Shown one piece after another: positions 35,201 through 48,261 of a stretch of DNA of 64,000 nt. The first letter of the stretch is position 1, and every line of letters begins with the position of its first letter. The notes beneath the pieces are model-generated. The model was not told the origin of the DNA. It searched no databases and saw only the letters and a list, made by a program, of their open reading frames with translations. Source of the stretch: Arbacia lixula (taxonomy: Eukaryota > Echinodermata > Echinoidea > Arbacioida > Arbaciidae). The DNA lies in contig OZ022585.1 of assembly GCA_963669155.1 (NCBI GenBank), positions 12,327,649 through 12,391,648 on the forward strand, written 5' to 3'. A program made the position numbers and the translations under genes.

Positions 35201-37974
35201 CGGCGCAGCGTGGTATAACCACAAATTTGTAATTACCGCGCACCGCGGCTTCGTCTGCACCAAGCTACTGTTAGTCAATTGATAGTCAGAGTGTAACGCA
35301 CTTTTTTTTTGCACGTCCTCAAAATATTGATCACGAGTTAGGACTGTGAGGAGTGAAGAGATCAGCAAAACAAAAAAGTACTATCACCTAGAGTGTAATG
35401 AACTTTTCTTCTCAGGTGATCAGATGGGCAAAACTATGCTTCATCACGTGATCAACTCTTGACCAATCATATAGCAACATTCTTAGTATGTGGAATATAA
35501 TAGCGAATATCAATATGTATTTCTAACTTTCATTTTCTGACATATCACTCAAGGAGGATAAGGAGATGGAAAGGTTGGAGGAGAATGTAAGGTATAACAT
35601 CCGATGCTTCATACAATGAATGAAAAATACTAAATCAATCAGAGACAGAATCGTACTTCTATGTGTATATAGCACACATATATCGTCTGCCTAAATTTAA
35701 GAATTGAAAAACACTTTATTTCATATCATTTGTCACATATTTACGCGGTATAACTTAAAATTATGAAGTACGAAATCATACTATTTTTGCACTTGGAAGG
35801 ACTGGTCCTCCTTCTTTTATTGTGTTTTACATCAGTTGATCTTTGTTGCCATTTTTGTTTACAGCCTTGTCATAAGCATTTGTTTGTGTAAGCAATGTTC
35901 ATGTTGTTATGTATTGTTGTATTATTTGTACATAGGGCCTCAAGGGAGAACAGTGCAAGCTCACTAGTTGGGTTACCCTGTTTAATGAAGACTAAATAAG
36001 CAAATAAATAAATAAATAAATAAATACATAAAGTTCCATCATCGAGTATGACATAATTTTAAAGACATTGCTCCATCATGAAGCTACTGGTGTGAGTAAA
36101 CACCATGGGCATCATAATTCCAATCACTGGACAAGGGGGAGGGGGTGGGGCAGACAACATTTGTATAGACATTGGGTCACCTCTTCTGTTTTCATATGGC
36201 ACTATAAAAGCCTGGGTAATACCTGTTTGTAGGCTGAATTACTTGTTGAGCATGGTGAAGAAGCAACAGCAGAAGAGACATTGTGTCTCAAATCAAATTC
36301 AAAGATCGAATGGCATACTACTTTACCTGATGAAGAAGCGAAGCAGCCGGGTACCAGGGGAGACCAGACAGCTGCATAGACGTTGTGCCTGTGGCCCACG
36401 AAGGTCCTTAGGGACTGGTCCCTGCTCGGGTCCCACAGCTTGATCGTCTTGTCCCACGATGCTGACAAAACAAAGTTCTGCTCCCTCGTCTGGTTCCAGC
36501 TCACGCAGTAGACCTCTCGAGTGTGCTCCTGGGAAGGTTCAATCCAATTTAAAGACAGGGTGTCCCATTTGCAAAGGTCATAAAACTCAGAAGGAATCAG
36601 TAGTATAGCCCAGCAATAACATGGATGAAACCTCACAGTTATAGCTTTACAAACATTATCAGGAAAAGGGAAAAACTATCCGTGCTAATGTTTGAACCGC
36701 AACGAGCACAGTCTATGTTTATAATCATATAGTCCTTCTCAGCGCTGTACGATGCAGGACTTATTCCCATTGAATGCACACACTGTGGAGCAGACAGATG
36801 CGGACCATACCGCACAGTGGTCTCCGGTCTCTAGGCTATAGGTTTCGGTCGACCCGCCAAAAACCTCCTCAAAATCTATTGATCGCTATAGTTTCGCTTG
36901 AAGTTAATTTCCAATTCTATTATTGGGAAAGAAGTTCTTATACAATATCTTCTTCTATTTTCTGTGTTTTTTACAACATTTTATAGTTTGACTTGTGAAA
37001 GGGACTCTCTGTCTTTACAAAAAGCACATTTTCATAAATCTATTAAACTAATATATCAAAGGATCGTTCACAGTGGTATAATTCGTATGGAGTATTCATA
37101 TAAAGGACCACTACTTTTCTACTGGTTGTCAAGTTTACAATCATACCTTGAGGACTTTGACTGGTTCCATGCCACTGTTGATGTCCCACACCTGTATCGA
37201 CCCGTCCCCACTCCCCGTCACAATCAGATTTTCATTGCTCTCGGACCACGTTAAGTCAAAGAGCCCCTCCCGCCAGTCAAAGGTTCCCAGGAGCACTGCC
37301 CCTGCAGGCGTCACATCAATCAGGAAGAGGGTGCCGGTACCTGTCACAGATGGAAGAAATATAGGTTAAAGGTTCCAAGGTTCCAAGGAGCACCACCCCA
37401 GCTGTGAACACATCAATACAGGAAGAGGGTGCCTGTATCTACCCCAGATCAAAGACAACATAGGAATATAGGTCTACGGTTTTAATGAACACCATCCAAA
37501 TGAGGTTCACATCAATTAGGAATAGAATGGTGGTATCCTTCATGGAGGAGAACATTGGGATATCAAACATTACCACTGTGTGACTATTTTTAACCAAACA
37601 CATAATGCATCTATCATGTTTTGCAAATGAGAATGAATTATCCCTACTCATGAAAATATTAATTATTCTGATGTTCCCATGTCACACAGAACACATCTAA
37701 TACAACTTTATTTAAAAACAGGAAAAAAACTAATAATATCATTCAATATGTTCAAACTATTCAAAACCTTTTGTGTTGATGAGACTCTCAATATCACAAG
37801 GGTATGACATTAAACCCCTCGATAAAATGGGTTAAAATAAAGAAAACACAAATCACCTGCTATCCCATAATGCTGTGCTGTGGCGACTGCCAGACGCTGT
37901 GGCAAATATGGCGAGAATTCCACTGCATAGCCATGACGACCCGGAGATTTAAAAGCAACTGGGGGTCGATTCAT
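32273..37974 (-). CDS. PEX7: Peroxin-7, PTS2 import receptor (complete, 7 coding exons)
   Basis: Cytosolic WD40 propeller that binds the N-terminal PTS2 signal of peroxisomal enzymes such as thiolase and phytanoyl-CoA hydroxylase and delivers them with PEX5L/PEX13/PEX14. Exons, 5' to 3': 37974-37857, 37340-37147, 36528-36327, 34498-34389, 33695-33582, 32952-32797, 32344-32273. All seven join in phase and give 321 aa (human 323). The N-terminus has [20 protein letters not shown] then TAQHYGIAG. Blades include [65 protein letters not shown] and [18 protein letters not shown]-type [14 protein letters not shown] is PEX7-like. Exon 7 uses the acceptor ending CATTAG, restoring IADCAWDE. Intron 2 (between exons 2 and 3) holds a TTAA MITE and intron 3 a composite repeat. 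I see no missing residue. Confidence 0.97.
34538..35500. mobile_element. Hairpin-plus-TIR composite repeat, copy B, in a PEX7 intron
   Basis: Starts GTAAGCAAATAATCAACGTT and ends TATGTGGAATATAA like copies A and C. The left palindrome arm is mostly lost. The right third (35283-35500) matches the others closely. Its middle, about 34705-35280, replaces the GC-rich short repeats of A and C with some 560 bases not seen elsewhere, including a direct repeat GGGTCGGTGCGGCTAC at 34712 and 34943 and a G run. The element begins about 40 bases upstream of PEX7 exon 4, close to where the branch point should lie. Confidence 0.75.
35870..36030 (+). mobile_element. LINE 3' tail
   Basis: AGGGCCTCAAGGGAGAACAG, then GGGTTACCCTGTTTAATGAA, then an (AAATA)n tail. 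This resembles 3' ends of L2/CR1-like non-LTR elements in deuterostomes. It lies in PEX7 intron 3. Confidence 0.55.
36553..37014. mobile_element. TTAA-flanked MITE (AGACAGGGTGTCC family), copy 2, in a PEX7 intron
   Basis: TTAA then AGACAGGGTGTCCCATTTGC on the left; the right end (GACTCTCTGTCT then TTAC) is worn. Interior matches copy 1 at 4355-4770. It lies in PEX7 intron 2. Confidence 0.75.
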
Positions 37975-39907
37975 CTTGCCGAAGAGTTGATGTGTCAGAG
38001 GGGTATCATTCTACCATCTGATTGGCTGGTTTACGGTACTTAGATTAGAAGGTACAGTTGCTAAGTGATGGGTGTAGCTAGAAGTAGTCACGTCTTAGAA
38101 ATATCCTGCATTCAAATCCAGGCTGTGTACAGAGTGCCTGTAAAATAAGTATATTTAGAACAGTAGACCGTTTTTGTAATGTATGAAAATTGACATCATT
38201 CATAGTTACTGTTGCTACTTTGGTCAAGCTTAGCGCTCTCCGCCATCTTGTCGCATATCGCCGTGTTCAAATCTAGCGGGTCTTCAGATGTTTTCGTCTT
38301 ATTTTACCTGAAAGAGTGTTTTTTTATGAGAGGGAATTCTGTGATGTTGCCGACATCATCAGGAACTTTTGACGGCATGACTGTCGAGTCACCTCCAGGA
38401 TTTTTTGAAAGATAAGGGTGTTTCTACCACCGGGTATTCAAAGGGTTGGCTTTTGCAGCTAGCAAAAGCAGTAGCAGCGTGAATACCTTGTGTCGGACCC
38501 AGACTTCACCGGCCCGTCCCACAGTGTGGAGCTGACGCTACATGTACGTGAAGATGCAAAAATAATCCTCTAAAAAAATAAATGTAAACGTATGTGAAGG
38601 AATAGTTTCACATATATAGATACAACTTACAGCATTCACTCATAATAAGGTATACTGCATGAAGTTGCAGTTGAAGTTATCCACGCTACCGAGTGGAGTT
38701 TGCTCAACTCGTGGCATTCCACAAGCTTAGTGGTCCATTCTGAGGTGAAGACAGACAAGCAACTCAGTTTCTTATCATATCAGTCCCCTGGGTCCTGGGC
38801 TCCTGGCCATGGCGAGACAACAGATTAATTACAGATTTATCACCATCCTCACCCCAGAGGTGTCCCCATCTGACCTAATACTGAATCTGACCTCATGAGG
38901 TCAGGAAGCACAAGTGAAGTATTGGGGATTTTGATTGCAAATTTATGCAGGCCTAGAAATATTTTGTCAATGAATTTAATCTAGTTAAACTATTTTGCTT
39001 AAAATATGAGTGAACTTTCGATAATTCCACATAATCAACATTCGTACAAACATTTCGGCGGAAACTTGTGACTTAGCCGGTTGGCATGGTTGGAGGAACC
39101 CGTTTTACTTTATTTTGAGGAAGATTACAAGAAAGAACACGAATATCGGCACGTGGGGCTAGGTACAGCGGTAACCAGATGGAAATGCTGGTTATTCCGG
39201 GCTTTGAACCTGTCTTGCAAGCACACAGTAAGCTAGTCTACGTCATTCCATACTTAACTTTGGATAAAACAATTAGAAGCTTACTTTGTTTACAGCCACT
39301 GTTGAGGATAGCATCGTACGGACTGTGCACCAGTATCTCGCTGCTGAATGAATGCTCGCTCACCGTACATGTAACGGTAACCAGCTGTACCGCACGAATT
39401 GGTGTGGTTACGTAATCAAGGTCAAAATGTGCCGCTGTACTAGCTGCGTGCATGATTTCATCGGGGGCGTGCGTATTGTCACGTAATGTGCTAGCGTGAC
39501 ATAACCACACTTATATAATTCAATATTTTTTCGGCTTCATACATGAAATTGAAGATAAGTGTATCACTTCTCTCCAGCCCCTCGATCAGCTCTCCCAACT
39601 AATATCCCACCACGATATACCAAACAGACATAAAATATTTATCTTGAGCCTATGTGGTTTTAATTGAATGAAGAGATGATCGGTTTATATAGGTCAGTGT
39701 ACACTTTTTGTAGACAAACTTTTTGTGCATGAACTACAATAAGAAAATAATAGATTGGTCCACTGTATAATTTAGCAGAGGCGTGGACTCAAATAAATGA
39801 AATAATGCGTGCCTATAAAAACCCTGCTTTGTTGTATGAAGTTGCCTCTCAGACACGCGCTCAACTTCTTTCTTCAAATGCAAAGAAGGTTGGAATTATA
39901 TAAACAC
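37975..39907. other. PEX7 upstream region and spacer
   Basis: PEX7 promoter DNA should begin here. No exon was recognised. A small hairpin, GGCTTTTGCAGCTAGCAAAAGC, lies near 38449-38470. Confidence 0.45.
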
Positions 39908-39920
39908 CCTTACAGAAATA

Positions 39921-40810
39921 TCTCAATGGTATACCATTGAAATACCATTGAAATACCATTGGAACCACCATTGAAATACCATTGGAACCACCATTGAAAT
40001 ACCATTGAAATACCAATGGGACACCATTAGAACTCATTTAAATAATTGGAACCCTAATTTGCATATCCAATGGTAGTTCAATGGTATTTCAATGGTATTT
40101 CAATGGTAGTTCGCCAATGGTGGACACCATTGGACCACCTAATTTGCATAATTGGAAACTCAATGGTACCTACCATTGGTGTACCATTGGCCCACCATTG
40201 ATACCACTGGCCTACCATTCACTATCCACCATTGACATACCATTGGCCTACCATTCACCATTGAAATACCATACACCCACCACTGACATACCATTCAGAA
40301 TCCACCACTGAAACACCATTGGCCTACCATTCACCACTGAAATACCATTCGCTATCCACCATTGAAATACCATTCGCTCTCCACCATTGAAATACCATTC
40401 GCTCTCCACCATTGAAATACCATTCGCAATCCACCATTGAAATACCATTCGCTATCCACCATTGAAATACCATTCGCTATCCACCATTGAAATACCATTC
40501 GCTATCCACCATTGAAATACCATTCGCTATCCACCATTGAAATACCACACACTTTCCACCATTGAAATACCATTCGCTATCCACCATTGAAATACCATTC
40601 GCTACATCCACCATTGACATACCATTCACAATCCACCATTGATGTACCAGGTCAATGGTGTATGGTTCATCAATGGTGGATATTGAATGGTAGTTCAATG
40701 GTTGACAGTGAATGGTATGTCAGTGGTTGATAGTGAATGGTAGAGCAATGGTTAATTGTGAATGGCAGGTCAATAATCGATAGTAGATGGACGATAGTGA
40801 ATGGTAGGCC
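39921..40810. repeat. Left CCATTG array, 25-bp tandem unit
   Basis: The core (about 40320-40620) repeats a 25-bp unit containing CACCATTGAAATACCATTCG, ten or more copies. Outer parts are looser. Near 40650 the word order turns round and continues as CAATGGT/GAATGGTA to about 40810, so the array is itself an inverted repeat. Confidence 0.9.
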
Positions 40811-41073
40811 AGTGGTAGAGTAAAATCAGTACATCGATAGATAGGTTGCAAGTCTGTTTATTATACAACAGCGCTTTATGGTCTCCACTTAGTGCTGCAA
40901 AAAATATATATGAACACAAGTGATGTAAATAAGTACAGAACACTTTAATATAATAATATTTGAGATGTAACATTTAGTTCATGTAATAATTAAATACATA
41001 CACAAACAGAAAATGATTTAAGAGTATATAAATGAACTGGCAAGTAATTCAGATGTCAAAATCAGGGTTACAG

Positions 41074-41229
41074 TTCGATATTCCGAAGGCTCGTTTATTC
41101 CGAAACACGTAAATTGCCTTTACCTCGATGCTCGTTATTCCGAAAAAAGAAAAAGGGTTTGTTAATCTGATCATACTGTATGTTGCGTAACGTTCGGAAT
41201 AATGACCCTTCGGAATAACGAGTGCTTCC
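41074..41229. repeat. Foldback repeat with TTCCGAA words
   Basis: GGCTCGTTTATTCCGAA on the left pairs with TTCGGAATAACGAG on the right. The right end is the exact complement of a block at 57939-57960. Confidence 0.75.
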
Positions 41230-43009
41230 CAAAATCAAACTATCAATGATCAGGGTAATAAGTATAATTCCTAATGATAGAAGATTACATTTTTGTAATC
41301 TGAGACAACATGAATAAATACACACTGTTAGTATACAAATACATGTAATACACATCATTGAGGGCATTAGTAAGAATTACACGAATTACACCTTTGAAAC
41401 AGTTCTTACAAGCCCAAGCAGAGCCATGGGAATTTGGACTACATGTATTTCAAATGCACCAAGTGTGTGTAACTATTCTAATACCCTAGCAAACTGATGT
41501 GTGTTATTTAAAGACAGTGATGTGAATCCTTGTTATTTTATAAAACATGCTCATATCAAACCATGACTGGTCATTAGTAGTCATTAGTACCAGTCATGGT
41601 TTCATAGCAGTCTTACTGTTAGCTCAGAATAATGACTGGTTACATGATCGGTTTCAGACAATCATTTGATTAAGATCCATATCACCATTTTATAATTACA
41701 TGTATTAACAGTTTGACAGAGCTTAATAATGATAGAAACTTGGGGCCTAGCAGTATAAGAAACAGCTATGAAAGAGCAGTTACAATAATAATACTGACTT
41801 AAGTCTACTAAACCGTACTACACATTCACTCCATTATACTAAAACACTAACCATAAATGCATTTACAAATGATAAATTTCATAGCAGGTTACATCTATAC
41901 ATGTAGCAATCAAAATGTAAATTATTGCCTTTTTAGTACAGCTGCATCAAACAAAAATTCATCTTGGTTCAAGTTCATGGCAATAACAAACCATCATCGG
42001 AAAAATTTAATGGATTAACTGAACGGAATGAAATCTAACTTATCGAGAATATTCCCTGAGTTATGAAATTAGACATGTTAGTAGAATTAGTAGGTTCATA
42101 TTACACTCAAGAAATTTCATCTGTCAACAGCATGAGATGGCACAAGTATTGCATGAAAAAAAACTCTGAGTAAATTGTGCAAGTCTCCTAAGGAATAAAT
42201 GGTTCATTTACAATGAGGGTATACCTGGCAGCTGTCTGACTTGACTAAAAAAAGAATTGTTGTTCTTCCTCCATATTTGTGTGCTTCTTGTATTAAAATG
42301 AAATTATACTTCTTTGCAATTGTTAGGCATGAGATAACCCACTCATATTTTTATATGGGTTCTAACGTTTAATTACATGTTCTGTCAAATACTTAATCTT
42401 CTAGAGAGGACACCTATGGACAGAAATGGATTGGACCACATTGGAACGTGAACTGTCTAAAAAAATATAAAAAATAAGTGGATGCGGGCAAAGTCAATTT
42501 TGTTGCATATATACAGATGTTCTTATAGACAAAAACGATATTAATCAAGTAATGTCTAACTATTTGTAAGACTACCAAATTCAAAGAGGACATTTTTTAA
42601 CAGGATTGGCATCCCATCTTTGGTTAACAGTCACAAAAAAAATTAACATTATCTGTAGCTTCTGGGGGTATTCCATGATTAAACAACTGTATCTCAATAA
42701 TCAATTCTGATTGGTAAAACAACGCATAATGATTGCTAATAATAAAGATACGTGGGCTCCAAATTGGATTAGAGGAAATGAGACGGTAATTTGGCCCTGA
42801 AATGCCGAATATGGTCAATTTTGAGAAGTAGATGTATTCCAATGTTTTTTTTTCTTGCGGGCTGCTCCAACAGTGCCAAATAGCTTACATCATAGATTTT
42901 CGAGTACAGTACACATATTTCATTTTCTTCCCATGTTCGCAGATGTTGCCAATCCTGGGCTCCACTTACATGTACACTCGCGCCAGATCATAATGGTAGC
43001 GCTTGGTTG
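41230..43009. other. Non-coding stretch inside the large candidate element
   Basis: AT-rich. A small perfect hairpin (ACCATGACTGGT and its complement) is at about 41561-41600. No exon recognised. Confidence 0.5.
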
Positions 43010-46000
43010 CTATTGTTGACAGTCAGTTAGAATGGCCCATTCCCCATATTCAGGATCTGTGTGAAAGAGAAAATTAAAAAAATAGAAGACATTGAACTGC
43101 TTGTAAAATAGAAGAAATGTACCATGATTAATCTACCAGCCATTGATTTCTTTTGATTACTTTTAACCTGGTAAATGAAAAATTTGAAAGAATCCAATCT
43201 AGAAAAAATAACAACTACATGTATACCGGTAATCAGGTGAGATTTGTAATACTGCATGCTGTCAAAGGCGCCGTAAGCAGAGGGTGGGGCGTAGGCAGAG
43301 AGGGCACTTGCCCCGCCAAATGTTAATTTTTGGGGGCAAAACAAGTATCCCCCCCCCCCCCAATTGATCGCTTTGTGCCCTCGTCAAGGTTCTCACTCTG
43401 CCACATAAATGGGCCCCCGTTTAATGTTCCATCGCGCCTACATACTATGAAAGATGATGTGTCCCTATTACAAAAGTGAAGACATTCAGGAGTCTGGACG
43501 GTTCAGTTATACAGGCAACCTGCATCATGTCGAGGTTGTCGGGACCAAGACCTTTTCCTTGTTTTAACAAATCCTCGGAATAAGGGTAGAAACAATAAGA
43601 AACAAAACATAACTTGTGTGATTGTATACTCCATTGTCATCTGTTGCATGTTGATATACAGAGATGTCTGACAAACATGTTTTAATCCTGTAAACAGAAG
43701 ATTTAAATTTTGGAAGCACAGCAATCTTCGCATGTGTATGACCATATGTGCATCATGAAAAATCCCATTTTTCATTTACGCTCCCTCAGCGCAGTGCAAA
43801 TCCCCTCAGTATGAACATTTCCTCCACCGGCAGCCAACATCTATATAATAGTAATATTTAGTAAACAACATCACTTACTTTTCCCTCTTGATGAATACTT
43901 GTTGGTTGTTGCCAATTCCAGGGTAGAGAAGCGATAGAAAAATGCGTAGCTCTGAAAATATGAAGAGAAAACAAATGATCAAATATGGTTGGTAGTCATG
44001 AACTCATGAGCAATTCCTATTAATCAATTAAAGTGTCAATCATTGTAATAATAAAAAGTGGTGTACACTATGAAAGCAGAAAAACATTTTGTTTTGATGC
44101 AAATGCGAGAATGCTTTTTATTCTTAAGAAAGACAAACTTACGAATAAAATCATTTAATAGTGGGACAGCCTCGTCGAATGTGATGAAAAACCAGTTTGC
44201 TTCATATTCCTTTGTATCATAGTAAACAGATTTCCACAAAAGTGCTGGAAGTAAGAAACAAATGTTCTATATGTATTCTACATATTAATAAAGAATACTG
44301 GACAGTAATGATTGGTATGCTTCAGTGATCTTTGTTATCATCGTCAGTGTACATAGCTACAGTCGAGAACTGCCCTGGAAAGGCCACGCAACCGAATAAC
44401 CCAGGCAAACTCTTACATTAGCATGTATTCTGTCATTTGGCAAGGCTTCAAATTGATTGTGAACTGGACTAAAATCCCTATATAATTTGAATTGCCATAA
44501 CTCCCCATTCACCCAAGTTTATTGTTTAGACACATTCTCTCATAATAATAGCTTACTGCGAGTACTCCAATTTAAAAGCTATAAACTTCTACAAAGCATG
44601 GACTATGGAAAAGTGAATTGAAAATTATTCAAATTACAAACCTGTCTTCTTCCAGGACATGGACAGACAAAAATGTCCCCATCACAGCTATTAATATGTA
44701 CATGTAGTATGCATCCTTCATCTTGGTGGTGGCCAGCCTCCTTGCCCTTATTCGGGGATGTATACATCTAGCTCCACATACAAATCTGAAGAAAATAAAA
44801 TGAAATAATCTCTCAGTTCTTCCAAACATTTATCATATGGCGGCGCCACAACTAAAAAGTTGTTTATCATGCAATACACTGGGTGAATACATTGTCTTAT
44901 GAAGCCAGCTAGTTACAATTACAAACTTATCTCTCATCATTGAGTGACCGATGGCATCTTGGCTCTATTATGATAAGTCTGGTTATATGTGCCGTGCCGT
45001 GCTGTAATATTACGGCAAGGTGCCATCGCCACATCTGTACTGTACGGTTAGCTGTGGCCCATTCTCGCCATGGTCTCCTTACTTCGTGCACTGGCAAAAA
45101 TGCATATAGAATGCAATGGTAAGCGTACGTATATGCATCGGAGTACAGAATCACCGGTGGCACAACAGTTTCAATTAAGCTATGCAATATGCTAGTAAAA
45201 AAAAAGTTTCATTAACTTACCTTCTTTTCAAATGTTATGGTACAAAAAAATTATGTTGTGTAATGAATGTCAAATACTTATAAGTTATGCCAACCAGAAA
45301 TTTTGTTTTCTCCGAAATTCTTGCTGAGTACCTGCTCGGTGATAGCTTCGGTCGCCAATTGAAGATGTTGGTTTGCATGGTCACATCAACGCGCATGCCT
45401 ACAGCACTATTACATTATAATCTGTGCGCTGAGAGCAATCCCCCTTTTCTCTGACCTAGTTCCATGAAACATTTAGGGAAGCCGTAAGAAAATAGAATTC
45501 TGCTGTACATATATGTACAATAACAAGCAAACAAGACATTTTTTAATGTTTTTCCCCCATCACCAAGTCACCATACATTAAGTACCAGTGACAGTGCTCC
45601 CCTTGCATGAATTTACATGATTCTTTCTTAATGAGACTAGCTTAATTGCAGGCAGCGACAAGTGTAAAATAAATGCCATTTATTATGTTATGGAAGGTAC
45701 TTTCATGCCGATTTTTTCGATGACAGAAAGTGACCTAGAAATCACCTTTTTGTATGAATTCAACTCACAAATTAGGCCTACACTAGCCTGTTAGAGTAAG
45801 GCTTCGTTTAAGAGTTGTATTTCATAAAAACGAAGGTGCATCAATTGCATTTTTTGTGTAGCCTGTAGGCCTCAAAGGCATTTCTTCAGAGCACAGCTTA
45901 TAACATAACACCAATATCACTACATGGGCACACATGCACAAGCACAAAAGCCTGTCCATCTGTTATTCGGTATCTTTGTAAAAACGTGAGGTATTGAAAG

Positions 46001-46152
46001 TTCTTTAATAGAAATGCTAGTAAACACGATGAAATCTTACCTTGGATTGATGGGCCATGTAGGACATGACAAAGGTGTATCTTGAACCGCAGTTGGACAG
46101 CAAAGCCAAGGTGGCTAGGTGCATGGGCTGCATGGACTGTACTTCAATGGAG
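43010..46152 (-). other. Exon-like segments of an unrecognised gene inside the large candidate element
   Basis: Five minus-strand segments have splice signals and open frames. 46152-46041 encodes SIEVQSMQPMHLATLALLSN and ends YMAHQSK. 44785-44642 encodes a likely membrane helix (YYMYILIAVMGTFLSVHVLE). 44244-44143 encodes YYDTKEYEANWFFITFDEAV. 43951-43879 and 43056-43010 follow. Phases do not chain: segment two leaves in phase 2 while segment three needs phase 1, and segment four can end either KREKS or NPEYGEWAILTDCQQ. So exons are missing, some are wrong, or the gene is decayed. I recognise no family. It may be the element's own gene or a host gene between two unrelated arrays. Confidence 0.35.
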
Positions 46153-46351
46153 CTGGAGAAGAATGCCGACGTAAGCATACAAATCGCGCGCCAATTTCCC
46201 CCTCTCTCTCTCTCTCGCTCTGCATGCAGCAGCCCTCTGCAGACAGTGAGCATGCGTAGTACAGCTTTTATGTGAATGTGTGTGTGCGGTGTATGTGTGT
46301 TTGTATTGTGTGTGTGTGTGTTGTGTGTGTGTGTTGTGCGTGGTGTGTGTT

Positions 46352-46389
<38 letters not shown>

Positions 46390-48260
46390 TCTGGCCTCAG
46401 TAGTCTCTTTCACTCAGACTAGATTTTAACAATCCATTTACAATAGGATAATTATTGAATTGCACTATTTTGTCTAAATCATTTACACACATATTGTTCA
46501 GCAGCTTGCATAGCAGACCTATTTCCCAAAGTTCAAAATCATTTTTATCACAATTATCAAATGTGACTCTCTTTTAAAGCTCTTAATTTTGTTTAAAAGA
46601 AAAGAAAAAAAAAAAGATGTAAATACTACATATATCTATAATACCATAAATACCACAATTATAACACATAATATTTTTGTAAGGGATTGAAGCCCCATTG
46701 AATCAATATTATGGACTAATTGGCCCGATAAGAATTCAATTGGGGACGAAATTGGAATTCAATGGGGATCAATTGAAGACCAATTGGCCCAATAAGAATT
46801 CAGTACTTACAGTACTACTCACTACTGCGGTAGTATACCGTTTTTCTCTTCTTTTTTTTTTCCAAATGGGTTAATTACCCTGTCAGTCGCGGGAAGGGGG
46901 GCGGGGGTGACATTATGGCCCCATCAACTTATTTTGCGATAGATCTTTAATGTGATAAGCTCGCGCCACAACGTTTCATGACATATTTTCTTCAAAGTCT
47001 CTATACCAGCTTTTGAGACTAAACTTGCAATGCCCATGTATGTGGTTCCAACATAAGTGCATGCATGTCTGACCAAAAAATGATTTTAAAAAAAAATCAA
47101 GTAGGCCGGCCTACACATCGAATGAAAATCATATTTCTAGCCCAAATTCCTAACTGTTGCATTATCTTGTTAGTGATCAAAATCGTTCGTGCGATCTTCC
47201 CCCTCCCTGCGACGGACGAGAATTCATGAGAATGAATATATCACAGGGACTATTTAGGGTTCAACTTTAACTGCATGTTTAAGAGCAAGATAATTTTGTT
47301 ATAGTTACATGTATTTGATGTGTGTTACTCTGTTTTTAAGTCTACATTCGAAATGTTGAATTTACACGTGCCATGTCAGTGAGTGCCATGTGTACAGCTT
47401 CAGCTTGAGAGAGAATGAATTTGATTTGATGGATTGGTTTATGGAATGATTTGTTCAACATTCTTCTATTTGGTCTACCAATTATGAATTCAATTTTGAA
47501 CAATTGTGAGTAAAATAACCCCCAAGAATGCGCAAAAAAACCACGAAATTTGTTACTGTTTCTTTCTATTTTGTTGTCTCTTATCTAAAAGCCACCCCTC
47601 TTGGAACTACTTGGTGATTATCTAGTCGATTTTAATCAAATCTTGTGTTCATTTCAGTGAGATATCTTATCCATACTAATTCTAAATAAGAGTGGACCGT
47701 ACATCATTCCAATTCAATACTGGTATTAAGATGGTGTGATTTTTATTAAAACAATTATGAGAAGGAGTTCCAGGCTCATAGTGAGCCACTAATAGCACGT
47801 GGTGTTTGGGAAAGAGTTAAGTGTGATTAATGTGGTTAATATAATGTAACAGGCAATATCATAATGAATGTGCAGTATTGTGTTCCCCTCCCCTAGCATG
47901 GTTTGAATTGACTGATGCAGTGATGCAACTGGAAATTAAAGAGCAAATTTTACTCACGCCTTAATGTTTGTGAAGCACCGGATGTGGGTCACAAATGAAA
48001 CTTCTTTCCATAACTGAAAATAGCCCTTGCTTTTATTCCCATCTACGTGAATTTTACTTTGCATATTGAATTTAACCCAATTCCATATTCATTTCTTTCG
48101 TTACTAAATGATAAATTAGACAATTACAATTGTAAAAGTATAACACAATATCATTGATTAACTAGAATGCATTCTATTTAAAAGCAATTATTTGCCTTTA
48201 TACATCAAATACAAGATGAGCAAACGCCATTATGATTACCTGCCACTAAAAAACAATGCA
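46153..48260. other. Non-coding stretch with GT/GA microsatellite
   Basis: GT-rich run 46276-46367 followed by GA to 46389. CAATTGG/CAATGGGG words cluster at 46685-46800. Otherwise AT-rich with nothing recognised. Confidence 0.55.
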
Positions 48261-48261
48261 T

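Noticed and set aside
39921-40810. Regular short repeats resembling a CRISPR array
   Set aside because: Units are contiguous with no unique spacers, and the DNA is from an animal nucleus. This is a satellite array.
43503-43775. 90-codon minus-strand frame
   Set aside because: No splice sites in phase with its neighbours, mixed codon use, and no recognisable motif.
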